This document shows, one piece after another, positions 1 to 10,222 of a stretch of 64,000 nt of DNA (positions are counted from its first letter, which is position 1; each line of letters begins with the position of its first letter). The stretch is from Paraconiothyrium sp. Pb-2020 (lineage: Eukaryota; Ascomycota; Dothideomycetes; Pleosporales; Didymosphaeriaceae): the NCBI GenBank assembly GCA_022419385.1, contig JAJUBI010000001.1, forward strand, positions 1,302,001-1,366,000, written 5' to 3'. The notes beneath the pieces are model-generated. The model saw only the letters and a program-made list of their open reading frames with translations, had not been told where the DNA came from and searched no databases. Both the position numbers and the translations under genes were made by a program.

Positions 1-588
1 CTTCATTATCACCCGGCAAGTCTACGAGCTACTCTGAAGAGCCTGGCATCCTTCCCAAACCTACGATTATGTTCCGTGGAGCCACATACGCCCATACCTT
101 CTGTACAATCTGCTCTGTCGGAAATTGCGAGCGCCTCGCTACCGTTTGAAATGTTTCCCGCCACAAGTCCTGCCAAGGGCGACGATCCCGAAGCCATCGA
201 TCCGGAAGCCATTTGGTCGCGCCAAGACATGTCTGGTAAGTCATTTAGATGATGAACAGCATAAGGTCATTGTCATCTGTGTTGTATCACGCCTCCAGCT
301 GCAGTTCACGGCAAGGACCGCTACAGATTACTGTGAGCAACAGAGTCTTCATCCTCGCGGAAGCAAAGCATTCAATGTACACCTAATTGAGCTAGTCGAG
401 CAGAAACTCTTGTTCGGCAGATAGCCTGCCGTGGCAAGACCATGACGGATTACACACAAGCTTTGCCTTTTTTATCCCAGCTATACCTTGTTCACCAGCT
501 ACAGAGATCACCGACCAAGTCACCGTCTCCTTCATTCCCCTTAAAGAGCCTCGCTAACGACACCTGTTCACAGGCCCTGAAAAGATGA
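1..588 (+). CDS. 3' end of an unidentified protein (partial, three exons)
   Basis: The frame is open from base 1 and is cut by the left edge, so the start is missing. My model is exon 1-235, intron 236-298 (GTAAGT...CTCCAG), a short exon 299-332, intron 333-395 (GTGAGC...GAGCTAG, with a CCTAAT branch-like site), and a last exon 396-588 ending in TGA. This gives 153 residues in one consistent frame. The middle exon reads AVHGKDRYRLL and the last begins RAETLVRQIACRGKTMTDYT, both of which look like real protein. I do not recognise a family or domain and see no signal peptide or membrane segment in the visible part. An alternative splice from 235 straight to 574 would give a different tail ending at 893; I prefer the model with two ordinary 63-bp introns. 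The existence of a gene here is fairly likely, the exact 3' structure less so. Confidence 0.45.
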
Positions 589-1807
589 AGATGCTATATG
601 GCCTAGCCAGAAGGCTGCAATTTCCCCAAAACACATCGGAAACACCAGAACCAGCTGTACTCTCAGTATACTACGGCGCAGACCGCACTTTCGCATACAC
701 TAGATACCCACTTTGGTTCAAACGAACCGTCGATGTTGAGGCGGAGCATCAAAATTGCCGCCGACCTATGAAACGACCGCAGGGCAACGGCGAGGATGGA
801 ACCAGGACTGGGGCCGAGGAGGGGAAGAGGAAGAGTAAAATCAGGGGTGGGAAGCAAGTTGATGTCGGATCGTTGTTGGGAAGCTTTGGCTAGGTTACTG
901 GGGGAGAAGTATCTCGTGGGTCAGAGGTGTACGAGATACACGACAAGCATGCTAAACCATCCCGAATACCTTCGTAGCTAGAGGTACTGTACTGTACTAC
1001 CAGCAGTACACCAGTCTTACGACCAACTATCGACTAGGGTTGGGTTTCCCTCGGGTTTCACAGCACTGTTCACTTCAGGGACCTCTACATGCTTGCTTTT
1101 CATCAACCTAAATCGCTCACCCGGGCTACCGACCGGAAATGTCGATGAACAACATGGCATATCTTCCGTCATGTCTTCACCCCTCTCTTCGCTGCATCCA
1201 ATCTACCGTGTAGTACTTTCGGATCTGGCGAGGAGCGGGCCCTGTCCTGAGATTCTTGGAAAGACTCGATATTGGTTCCTCAGGACTTGTAGGGCCGAAC
1301 AATTTTGTCGCAAAGTCATGTGTCGATGATTTGACTTGATGTAAAATTGGGTCTCATGTTCGGATCTGCGAGCTTGGGAGGTGGGCAAACAAGGCAATGG
1401 TGGCCGGATGCGAGGGTCGTTCTCTCGCAAAATTCTTCCAACGGACCGTTTGTCTCTGATGGGCGATTACCCTCGCGAATAGTCATGTGTAGACGTAGAG
1501 TAGAAGTACCCGCAAATATGAGCCAGCCGCTTGAGCCCAGCTCTCTCCTAGCTAGCGCGAGCGCACCCAATCTGCGCACATTCTCCACAATACTTGGCTT
1601 CGGATAATCAGACTCTCTTCACTGGTCACATTGTTCTTTCTGAAGTGCCCTATGTTGGAGGCGTTCGCTGATCAGGGGCAATTCCAAATGTTTCCTACTA
1701 CCACCTTTGAAAGTTACTGATGTCTATATGACGTACATGATCGCCGAAAGCTCAAAAGTCGAAGTATTCCACACCAAGACTTCATCATAGACAACAGCAT
1801 TGTGATT
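589..1807. other. Gene-free interval upstream of the catalase-like gene
   Basis: Short open frames occur on both strands (for example 1347-1607), but they overlap one another and have no recognisable motif. I see no RNA gene or repeat. The last few hundred bases presumably hold the promoter of the gene starting at 1808. Confidence 0.5.
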
Positions 1808-3148
1808 ATGTCTTTAGCAGGAACCTATAACACCGTCAAGAAGGCGCTCTCTGCCGCACCTCCTAGTGATGCATATCTCAGATGGGATGCGCCTGGCGTC
1901 GAATCACCGAAGCTCAACGAGGAGGAGACATCACGGAAGATCGGCGACACAATGAACAAAATGCAACAACACAACTTCGACAAACACCGGCATGCTTACC
2001 GTGCAACGCATGTCAAGACCCAAGGAATTGTAAAAGGGAGACTAACGGTTCTGCCTGCCTTGCCAAGCCATCTACAACAAGGCCTCTTCAAAGAACCCGG
2101 GAAAACTTATGAAGTTGCAGCTCGCTATGCAAACGAGCCAGTCTTCCTCCAAGCAGATCAAGATCCTGGGCCCCGCGGTCTATCTATGAAGATCTTCGAC
2201 GTCAAAGGAGAGCGACTCCCAGATGCCGAACCGGGTGGTACCACGCAGGATTTCTTCTTCAACAATGCGCCCAGCATCGAACTCACAGATATTGACACTT
2301 GCCTAGACGTCATGCAGATGCGAGAGAAATACTTTGATAGTCCGACTAAGCTCGCTGCAGCTACCAGGCTGAGGATCGATGGTTTGAAGCAGGTTGCGCC
2401 GTTCCAGCTGCCAAATACCAACATGATAAGCCACTCGTTTTACACTCAAAGCGCCTTTCGGTATGGTGAGTGGTACGGTCACATGGGCTTATTTCCTGTG
2501 AAAGGGGAGATGAATGAGAGGAATGAGAAGGTCAAGAGTGGGGACAGCAGAGAGATACTGAGGGACTGGTTGGCGGACTACTTCGCGAAGAGCGGTGCAA
2601 AATATGAATTCAGGGTAAATTTCGACCCGACTCATAGTTGAATGGGGCGTGCTGACAAAATGCAAGATTCAACTTGGCACTGCACCAGAGTACGCAATGT
2701 CGGGGTTCAAAGTGGGCGTTTAGGCTAGCCGATTGTCCAAAGACTTCAGGCCTTCTACCTCGAAGTCCAACATCTTTAGATATTAGTAGCTGGCTAGAAC
2801 ACCTACTTTATCCACTCCTCTAAATTATGAACATGACGCTGACTTTGTACCCCCACCTTTAGACATCATCCCACGGAAGACGGCTCAGTGGTTTGGGACG
2901 AGCTCACAGCACCTTACCAGACGATTGCGACCGTTGAGTTTCCACCGCAAGACTCTCTTACGTCAGAGCGCAGAGTATTCTGGGAAGATCGGATGCGTTT
3001 GAACCCCTGGGACGCATTAGTTGAGCATCAACCACTGGGTGGTATCAATCGGCTGAGGAAGACTGTATATACGATGAGCAAGCTGAAGAGGGAAAAGGAC
3101 AATGCTACCCAGACAATAGCCGTGACTAGCATCGACGAAATTCCATAG
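1808..3148 (+). CDS. Catalase-like haem protein (SrpA-type, catalase-related fold)
   Basis: Exons are 1808-2614, 2667-2689 (only 23 nt) and 2863-3148. The introns are 2615-2666 (GTAAAT, branch GCTGAC, ends CAAG) and 2690-2862 (GTACGC...CTTTAG). The product is 371 aa. ATG 1808 (MSLAGTYN) is preferred to the in-frame GTG at 1802. Residues 65-73 (RATHVKTQG) correspond to the distal-His region of catalases, residues 120-130 (PGPRGLSMKIF) to the conserved RGF-type motif, and FFFNN at about 149-153 to the conserved Asn region. The C-terminus (EDGSVVWDE, then NPWDALVEHQPLGGINRLR) matches the catalase-like domain of small fungal and bacterial family members. At about 370 aa it is shorter than ordinary catalase, so it is probably a haem peroxidase or catalase-related enzyme acting on organic peroxides; that activity is inferred. 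No signal peptide is seen. It is tail-to-tail with the helicase, 93 bp away. Confidence 0.88.
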
Positions 3149-3241
3149 ACACAACTCATGGGAGATTTGCGCGTTTGAACCAATTTGAGTACTGCTGCAC
3201 TGCAATTGTAGATGTCGTATTCTTAAGACTTCTTTACATTC

Positions 3242-5802
3242 TTACATAGGTACCACTTCCTTCATGACATCTTCTATCCAATTCATCTGTACCGCGCTCA
3301 CCTTCTTCGCGTACGACTTGTTTGTATATAGAAATTCACTGAAGACAATCGCCTCAGCCTTAATTTTGCGCCCATGCATCACGCTGCTTGGATGAACAGC
3401 CACAAGCTGATTGTGAAAGAATGTTTTGTAGCTGCCGTCGGGGCACAGTCGCGCAGTGTTGGAAATGAACCCCCGGAGTATGCAGGCCAGTATCGCGTCG
3501 ACATTCGGCGAGGAACTCGATTTAGGCGTTTCGGACGATAGCAGCTTGAGTGAAGCGCATTGTTGCCGGAGTTGTTTGCGGATGTTCTATATTGTGTCCG
3601 TATTAAGTGTTGTTCTACGACGATTTCTACACCCGTATAACTCACCATGACGTTCTGCATGGCGCGATGAGACACGAAGTGTCTCTCGCACCATGCCCTG
3701 CGATCCGTCTGCTCCTCCGCGTACTGTTGGACTGTCACTAAAAAGGTCATGTGATCGCCTTCACGGCGGTAGAGATTTCTCCTCGCTTCTTCTGCTTGCT
3801 CTCTTTTCTCCTCCGTGGCGATGTTGAAGAAGATGCTATCTTCGGTGCTGAGAGATGAGATGATGTCAATGACGTCCAGTAGACAGTCTCTCTCCGGTCT
3901 TGCGGCCTCCACGATGATCCGAGCAAGCGTTGGTGTGACAGGTAGCTTGGCCATCTTGGTACCCAAATCGTTGACCGTTCCGTCCTCGTTCAAGGCGCCG
4001 AGGTGGAATAGCTGCATGAGTGCTTTGCCAAGGGCTTCTCGTGGCGGTCGGTCTAGGAAAGGGAAATTGAGCACATCGTTGACACCGCGCGCTTTCATAG
4101 TGAGCAAGGACTGACTGAGATCACAGCGAAGGATCTCTGGAGTTGTTCTTTCTTCCAGCGTCTTATAGTCAGTCTCTGTATAGAGTCGATAACACTGTCC
4201 GGGCGCTTCACGACCAGCACGACCTTTACGCTGGATCGCGGCTGACTTCGAGATGGGCTTCGCTAGCAGTGATTCCAAACCAAGGTTACTGCGATACTGT
4301 TTGATCTTTGACTTTCCGCAATCGATGACAAAGCGCACACCAGGTACTGTGACTGACGTTTCGGCGATGTTGGTAGCCAAAATGACCTTGCGGGTCCGGT
4401 AAGGGGTCGGTTGGAAGATGCGCTGTTGGGCATGCTGGGGCAATGCAGCAAATAGAGGAAGCGCAAGCAGCTTCGGCATCTCTTTGTCCATTGCTGCCGC
4501 GTAGTCGTTTACCAGCTTCTCTAATGCCTCGATTTTATCCTGTCCAGTAAGGAAGACGAGGACATCGCCAGGTAAAGGCTCCTTGTAGTGGATCTGGAAG
4601 ATGATTTTCAAGGCGGATTCGACCCAATCTAAGGTCGGTTCAGGTAGGTACGTAGTCTTGACTGGGAACTGGCGACCTTCAACAAAGCAGGTTGAAATAC
4701 GATTGCGCGCTACCTGAGATATTGTTGTGGGTTCGTTAGAGGTTGCAGAAGTTTCCCGGGTTTCTTTGACACCCTCAGCGAAGAAGTTAACCAGGCCCTC
4801 CACATCAGCTGTAGCACTCATGACAACTACCTTGAGCGGGTGCTTCCGCGCTTCTTTGCCACTCTCAATTCTTGAGATCAAGTTCCTCAGAAATCCCAGG
4901 ATTAAATCAACGTTGACGCTCCTTTCGTGGACCTCGTCAACAACGACCGCACTGTACTGTTTCATATCTGGATCTCGGAGCATTTCCTGGAGCAGCATAC
5001 CCTCAGTCAAGAACTTTATCTTCGTGTTCGGGCCGGCAGCATTGTCAAAACGAACGCTGTATCCGACCTTGGCTGCGGGACTTTGCGCACCAAATAAACT
5101 TCCCATCTCTTCAGCAACTCGTCGAGCGAGCGAGATTGCGGCCACGCGACGCGGTTGCGTGATCGCAATAGTCTTTGTACACCAGTCTTCGGATTGCAGA
5201 AATTGTGGTACCTGCGTTGATTTACCGGAACCCGTCTCACCAGTAAGCACGAGCACATTGTTTTCCCTCAGGCGCTTTCGAATAGTATCTGCCTGGGACC
5301 AGATAGGCAGCGCTTTTCGTTTTGAAAGAAGTTCATCTCGTCTCTTGATTAAATGAGAGCTTTGATAGAAAGTATGCCCACCAGTTAGAGTGTGTCTCGG
5401 CTTAGGATGCGTTTTAGTTGACTGCTCAGTAGATTCTCTGTGGTCATTTCGAAGTTTCCCTTGCCGCTTTTCTCCCCTGCCCTTTTCGGGTTGCTCAGGT
5501 TTCGGTCTTTTAACGGTCTGGGTATGCGATTCTTTATTGGTCTCAGACAGCTCTCGCGCCTTGGTTAGAATGTTTGGAACCTCTTTGGTTACATCTTTTC
5601 CAGTCGTTTGTTCGTCGTTGTCAAACTTGGTCACCTGGCCAGCACCCTTCTTAAGAGCAACACCTGACTCGCCGCCTCTCCTCTTCCGTTTCTTGCCTCG
5701 TGTGAGCTGCATGCTCTGAGTCTCTTCATCATTGTGAGAATGCTCAGGTCGCGTTTCCGACATGGTGTTGGTTTCGGCTGCGCCTGAACGACGCTGGAAC
5801 AT
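3242..5802 (-). CDS. DHR2: DEAH/RHA-type ATP-dependent RNA helicase, Dhr2-like
   Basis: There are two exons, 5802-3646 and 3586-3242, with a 59-bp intron at 3587-3645 (GTGAGT...TATAG). The product is 833 aa. The first ~140 residues are Lys/Arg/Glu-rich and disordered, typical of nucleolar proteins. The helicase core follows: Walker A GETGSGKST (188-196), motif Ia TQPRRVAA (215-222), motif II DEVH (289-292), motif III SAT (329-331), motif V LATNIAETSV and motif VI QRKGRAGR (524-531). Length and layout fit yeast Dhr2, a nucleolar helicase needed for 18S rRNA maturation; that role is inferred. Without splicing, the frame runs into a different, nonsense tail that stops at 3379. The spliced C-terminus (RKQLRQQC, then DGSYKTFFHNQLVAVHPSS) is the expected OB-fold region. 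The motif II variant DEVH instead of DEAH is noted in the findings. Confidence 0.93.
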
Positions 5803-6200
5803 TTTTCGATACCCATGCCCTTATCGATAAGACACTCTCGCACTAGCCAGGTTGGGCCTGACGCATTCTATCACTGGACCAGCATCTCGATTTGTAGCGA
5901 ATCGACTGTCCTCTACCACAAGATGCAGCGGTCCATTAGCTTTGTGCATCAGACATCGTGTCGCGTTGTATATACACTCGGGATATATTCTCCCGCGCAA
6001 CGAAACAACTCCCGCCGATCGCGAAACCCCGCTGGAGTTGGCGCGCCGCTAGAGGGTTCATCAACCGGCAATTTATCCATCAATGTCGGACACATCCAGG
6101 AGGCTACCGGACCGGAGCGACGTAATGAAGCCATGATCGAGACTCGGAGAGTACAAGATACCTCCTATAGCTGCAACTACCCTCCAAGTCGGCCATCACG
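5803..6200. promoter_or_regulatory. Shared divergent promoter (helicase / six-hairpin glycosidase)
   Basis: This 398-bp interval lies between two head-to-head ATGs and must carry both 5' UTRs and promoters. I see no strong TATA box or known operator. The overlapping short frames (5815-6237, 5852-6052, 5949-6134) run in conflicting directions and look non-coding. Confidence 0.55.
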
Positions 6201-8474
6201 ATGTGGATACCCACTTTCTCCTTACCAGTATGGCTAGTCGCGTTAGTGGCAATTGGCAATTGTGAGATCGATCGCGAGTCTATTGTACGACAGTACAACC
6301 TTAAGCTCAATCAATCACATCCATATAGCCCAGTGCAAATTGGAAATGGCAACCTAGCTTTTGGTGTCGACATTTCTGGGCTGCAGACATTTCTCCCACA
6401 CAACACCCTGTCATCTTGGGGCTGGCACAACTCGTCTCTTCCAACGACGCCAAATCAGACCGCTATCTCCGACTTTACCGGTCAAGATTGGTGGACACAC
6501 GGTCGGCTCATCAACTACGACCAGCCCAATCCTGCCGAAAAGGATATCAGTCAGTGGCTGGTGGCGAACCCGCATCGCATCAATCTTGGAAGGATTGGTC
6601 TCTGGTTTGGAGGCAAGAATGTCACCGAAGACAAACTTTGGAAGCCATCTCAAGTACTGGACCTGTGGGAAGGAGCAATATCGTCTTCGTTTTCTTGGAA
6701 CGGTAACGAGGTGAAGATCAAAACCGTCGCAAGCCCAGACACAGACACTGTTGCTGTAGGGATCGAGTCACAATTACTGGGAAGCGGTGCCCTGGGAGTG
6801 TTCTTCGACTTTCCATATGCCAGCGGCAAGAACAAATTCGATGCGCCATTCGTCGGGCTGTTCAATGCTACGTCTAACCACACCACAACGTTGATATCCA
6901 AGAAAAACAGCGCCACCATCTCTCACACGCTAGACGCGACCACTTACGATACTCAGATTGTCTGGGAGAGCAACGCGAAGATCATGCGGACGCGCAACGC
7001 GACTCATCATTACGTTCTTAAGCCTGAGAAGGGGTGCGAGACGCTCGCTTTTACTGCAACCTTCGCGCCCAAAACGAATAATAGCCGAATGCCTTTCGCA
7101 GACGTAGAAAAAAGGGCGGCAGACTGGTGGAGCGATTACTGGTCTACGGGCGGCTTTGTCTCTCTTCCTACTTCGACCAACTCCTCAGCCAAAGAACTTC
7201 AGCGCCGCATTATATTGTCGCAATATCTGCTTGCTGTCAATGGAGCTGGTAAAGACCCTGCTCAAGAGTCCGGTCTCGTCAACAATGGCTGGTATGGCAA
7301 ATTTCATCTTGAGATGGTCTTTTGGTAAGTCGCACCAAGACTTGTAAGATTCATATATGTAAACTCACCATTCTTCCAGGCACCTCGCTCATTGGACTAT
7401 GTGGGACAAGTGGAACCTTTACGATCGCAGCATTGGTGTCTATGACAGGTTCATGACGTCTAGCTACGACCGAGCAAAGCATCAAGGCTACAAAGGGGCC
7501 CGCATCGGCAAAATGAGTGACCCAAGTGGTCGTTCTGCACCTGGTGAGATAAATTCCCTCCTGATCTGGCAGCAACCACATCCTGTAAGTGCAGTGACCT
7601 TTATTTGGAAATAATCCATTTCTACGGGTCAGGAGACTGACAAGCATAGATGTGGTTTGCCGAGATGGAGTATAGGAAATCACCCACACAGAAGACACTC
7701 CAAAAGTGGGATAAGATCTTGACCGGAGTGGCTGATTTCATGGTGAGCTATGCTTGGTACAATCAATCTACAGAAGCATACGATTTAGGGCCACGTGAGC
7801 ATTGTGCACTCCTCAGGTACTTTATTGGCTAACGGTAACACCATGTAGCCATGTACCCCGTCTCAGAGAACACCAACCCTAACCAAACGGTAAACCCAAC
7901 ATTCGAATTGGCATATTGGCGCTTTGGCTTGGATGTCGCGTCGAAATGGAAGACGCGACAGCATAGAGTTGTACCCGCTAGCTGGCGTACCGTGAAAGAA
8001 AATCTTGCGTCGTTCCCCATTCAAGATGATGCATACGTCCTCTATGAGGGGGTCGAGGATATGTGGACGTCACCCGAAATAGCAGCAGACCATCCGGGCT
8101 TTTTGGGTCTCTACGGTTGGTTGCCACCAGACCCACGTTTCAATTTGACAGCCTTCCAGCATACTGTGGATAAGGTGTATGCCTCGTGGGACTTAGCGAA
8201 CCTGTATGGCTGGGACTTCCCACTCATGGCCATAGCAGCCGCGAGATTGGGCAACGGAGAGCAGGCAGTTCGGTGGCTGTTAGATTCAAACAACCAGGTC
8301 AATGAGCTAGGAATGCCCGAAGGAGGCAATAGAGTGGCCACGCCGTACTTCCCTGCAAGTGCAGGGATGCTGCTTGCTGTTGGGATGATGGCTGGAGGTT
8401 GGGATGGGCTCGAAGGCCCGGTCTTTCCCGCGGACTGGAAAGTCGAAGTTGAGGGGTTCCAGAGAGCTATGTAG
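6201..8474 (+). CDS. Secreted six-hairpin glycosidase-like protein
   Basis: Exons are 6201-7324, 7380-7584, 7650-7794 and 7849-8474. The introns (55, 65 and 54 bp) all begin GTAAGT or GTGAGC and end AG. The product is 699 aa. The N-terminus MWIPTFSLPVWLVALVAIG is a signal peptide, and many Asn-X-Ser/Thr sites (NSSL, NTT and others) fit a glycosylated secreted protein. The core contains GNGNLAFGVDISGLQTF near the N-terminus, FHLEMVFWHLAHWTMWDKW across the first splice junction and EGVEDMWTSPEIAADHPGF in the C-terminal half, patterns of the (alpha/alpha)6-barrel glycosidase superfamily around GH65/GH95. I cannot assign a GH number or substrate. Plant or fungal wall oligosaccharide breakdown is an inference. 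It is expressed divergently from the helicase. Confidence 0.85.
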
Positions 8475-9391
8475 TAATTTTTGGATAGCTAACAATCTGA
8501 AGAGCCAGTGACTTGATCATCTATGTCCCGTACAACTACCAACTTTGTTTCTTAGTAAAGTCAATAATGCGCAGATCTGGCGATATATGAACTATTGCTT
8601 ATCCTTCTTCCTCACATGTGCGTTTTCTTGTGACCCCCGGCGAGATAGCTTACCCGATTGCCTGCCTTGCAATCTACGCGCTGAAAATACGGCTAGGCGC
8701 AGTACTGCTAACATGCGCACCTTAGAGCGCAGTATTGCTATTCCTCAGGCTACCTGCGTAAGTCGTTACCGTAGCATTGTACGGCTCCGTCCTCGTTCCG
8801 CTAACAGCGAAACCGTACTACCGCTAAGATTGACTGGGCCGCATCACTGTAAATCTTGATTTGCAGATGATGGCACGGGTACGTGTAGGGAAAGGCGTCC
8901 GAAACGGAGATGACGCGGGCATTGATCAAAGCCACGCCAGTAGCTTCGCGTTCCCAATCATATGTACCTGATACGTAAGAAGAGGCTCACACTTTTTATC
9001 CGTGAAGCTGTATTGACGCGAAACATACACAACTTCGTCTTACAATGGTCGACAGACAGTTATGAGAAAGCCTTTGAGTGAAGCGCTAATACTCTGAATA
9101 AATAGAAGTTAGCGTCACAGCAGCGGATCCTACTCTAAGGAGATCCGTTCAAGACCACTGAAGGGCAACATGCCAAACCCATATAATGTTTAGTGCATGC
9201 GTTGGCCACAATTTGAAATACGACGGAGTGTTTTCAGTATCACTAACGACATAAACTACATATGTGTCTCTCACATGGCCTGCGATACCAGAGTTAGCGC
9301 AGTTGCCACGTTCGTGACAGCAGCCTGTGCCGCGTAACGCAAGATCGTCTAGAGACGCATACGTAGAAGTTCGTGTTTTGCTCTCAAACTT
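8475..9391. other. Gene-free interval with short near-repeats
   Basis: No supported gene. Two near-identical 14-mers (GCGCAGTACTGCTA and GCGCAGTATTGCTA) lie about 33 bp apart near 8697-8742. The open frame at 8545-8859 has no plausible protein character. Confidence 0.45.
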
Positions 9392-9915
9392 TCAACACCA
9401 GTAGGCCCCTTCGGGGGAAGACCTGGAGCTAGAGTCACTATTCTTCAGGCTGGAATCGTTCCCTTTTCCGCCGGAGCCAGAGCCGGACTCTAACGAGCCC
9501 TTGACGTCGGGCCCAGAAGATCCAGAGGAACCCTCGCTACCCGAAGCGGAAGAGCCGGAGACTCCTTTGTCCCCGCCCGAGCCGGAAGAGCCAGAAAACC
9601 AGAGCGTCCCTTGTCGCCGGCGTCAGAGCCCATATCTTTTCCGTTATCCTCGCCGCCAGAGGAGTTCTTATCACCAACTAAGCAGCTCTCGCCGCCTCCT
9701 GAAACAGACGATTCCCAGCTGCCAGAAGTGCAAGAGTCGCACCCCTTCGAACCGGAGCCCGGCCCGGTGCCCGATCCGGACCACGTTGAGCTAGCATCGC
9801 CTTCTGAGCTTGAGACATGGCCACCGCGGACTGCAATGCTGTTCTCAGCAGCCAAAGGAGCAGCAGCTCCGGTGAATGCCAAGATAGCAAAAACAGCAGC
9901 CTGAGCGAGACGCAC
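9392..9915 (-). pseudogene. Damaged Ser/Gly-rich small secreted protein gene
   Basis: On the minus strand, from 9915, the frame reads VRLAQAAVFAILAFTGAAAP, an obvious signal peptide whose first codon is GTG (9915-9913) rather than ATG. A Ser/Gly/Asp-rich region with a few Cys residues follows. Near 9595-9598 (a run of four A on the plus strand) the low-complexity pattern leaves this frame and continues in another one (SGSSGSGGDKGVSGSS, later GSLESGSGSGGKGNDSS) until TGA at 9392. One extra base in that run would restore one ~174-codon frame. So the gene looks broken twice: a lost start and a 1-nt frameshift. Alternatives are an upstream in-frame ATG at 10071, which would bury the signal peptide 52 residues in, an unseen first exon, or an assembly error in the base run. 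The composition is that of a cell-wall or secreted protein. Confidence 0.5.
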
Positions 9916-10222
9916 GTTGAGCGATTGTGCTATGAAAGGTAGGACTTGGCGACAAGTATGCGACAAGTTTGACGTAATCTGTATCGAACAAGGTCCACGT
10001 GCTACACCCCTGAAAGTTATCAAGGTCGTGAGATTGAAGGCTTGATTGACCTGGTCTAAGGTTCTATACATCTTTTCAGCGCGGGAGTCGCCATATGAAC
10101 TTTGAATCGAAGATTCAGTTGAGCGTCGTAAGAGAGTACAGGGGCTTACATGAACATGAATGTTTGGCGAAGTTGTCGATCTTTCCATCAAGGTACTACA
10201 GGTAAAATGAACCACTCGGCTT
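9916..10222. other. Interval between the Ser/Gly-rich gene and the caspase-like gene
   Basis: This 307-bp spacer lies between two minus-strand genes. It should hold the 3' end of the caspase-like transcript and the promoter of the damaged gene. The minus frame stays open across it, but it also runs out of frame through the caspase-like CDS, so openness alone is weak evidence for coding. Confidence 0.4.

Noticed and set aside
585..893. 102-codon frame MKMLYGLARR... as the last exon of the left-edge gene
   Set aside because: It would need a 338-bp intron; a model with two ordinary 63-bp introns ending at 588 fits better. It may simply be 3' UTR.
4727..5356. 209-codon plus frame inside the helicase
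   Set aside because: Antisense shadow of the helicase coding region; no start context or motif.
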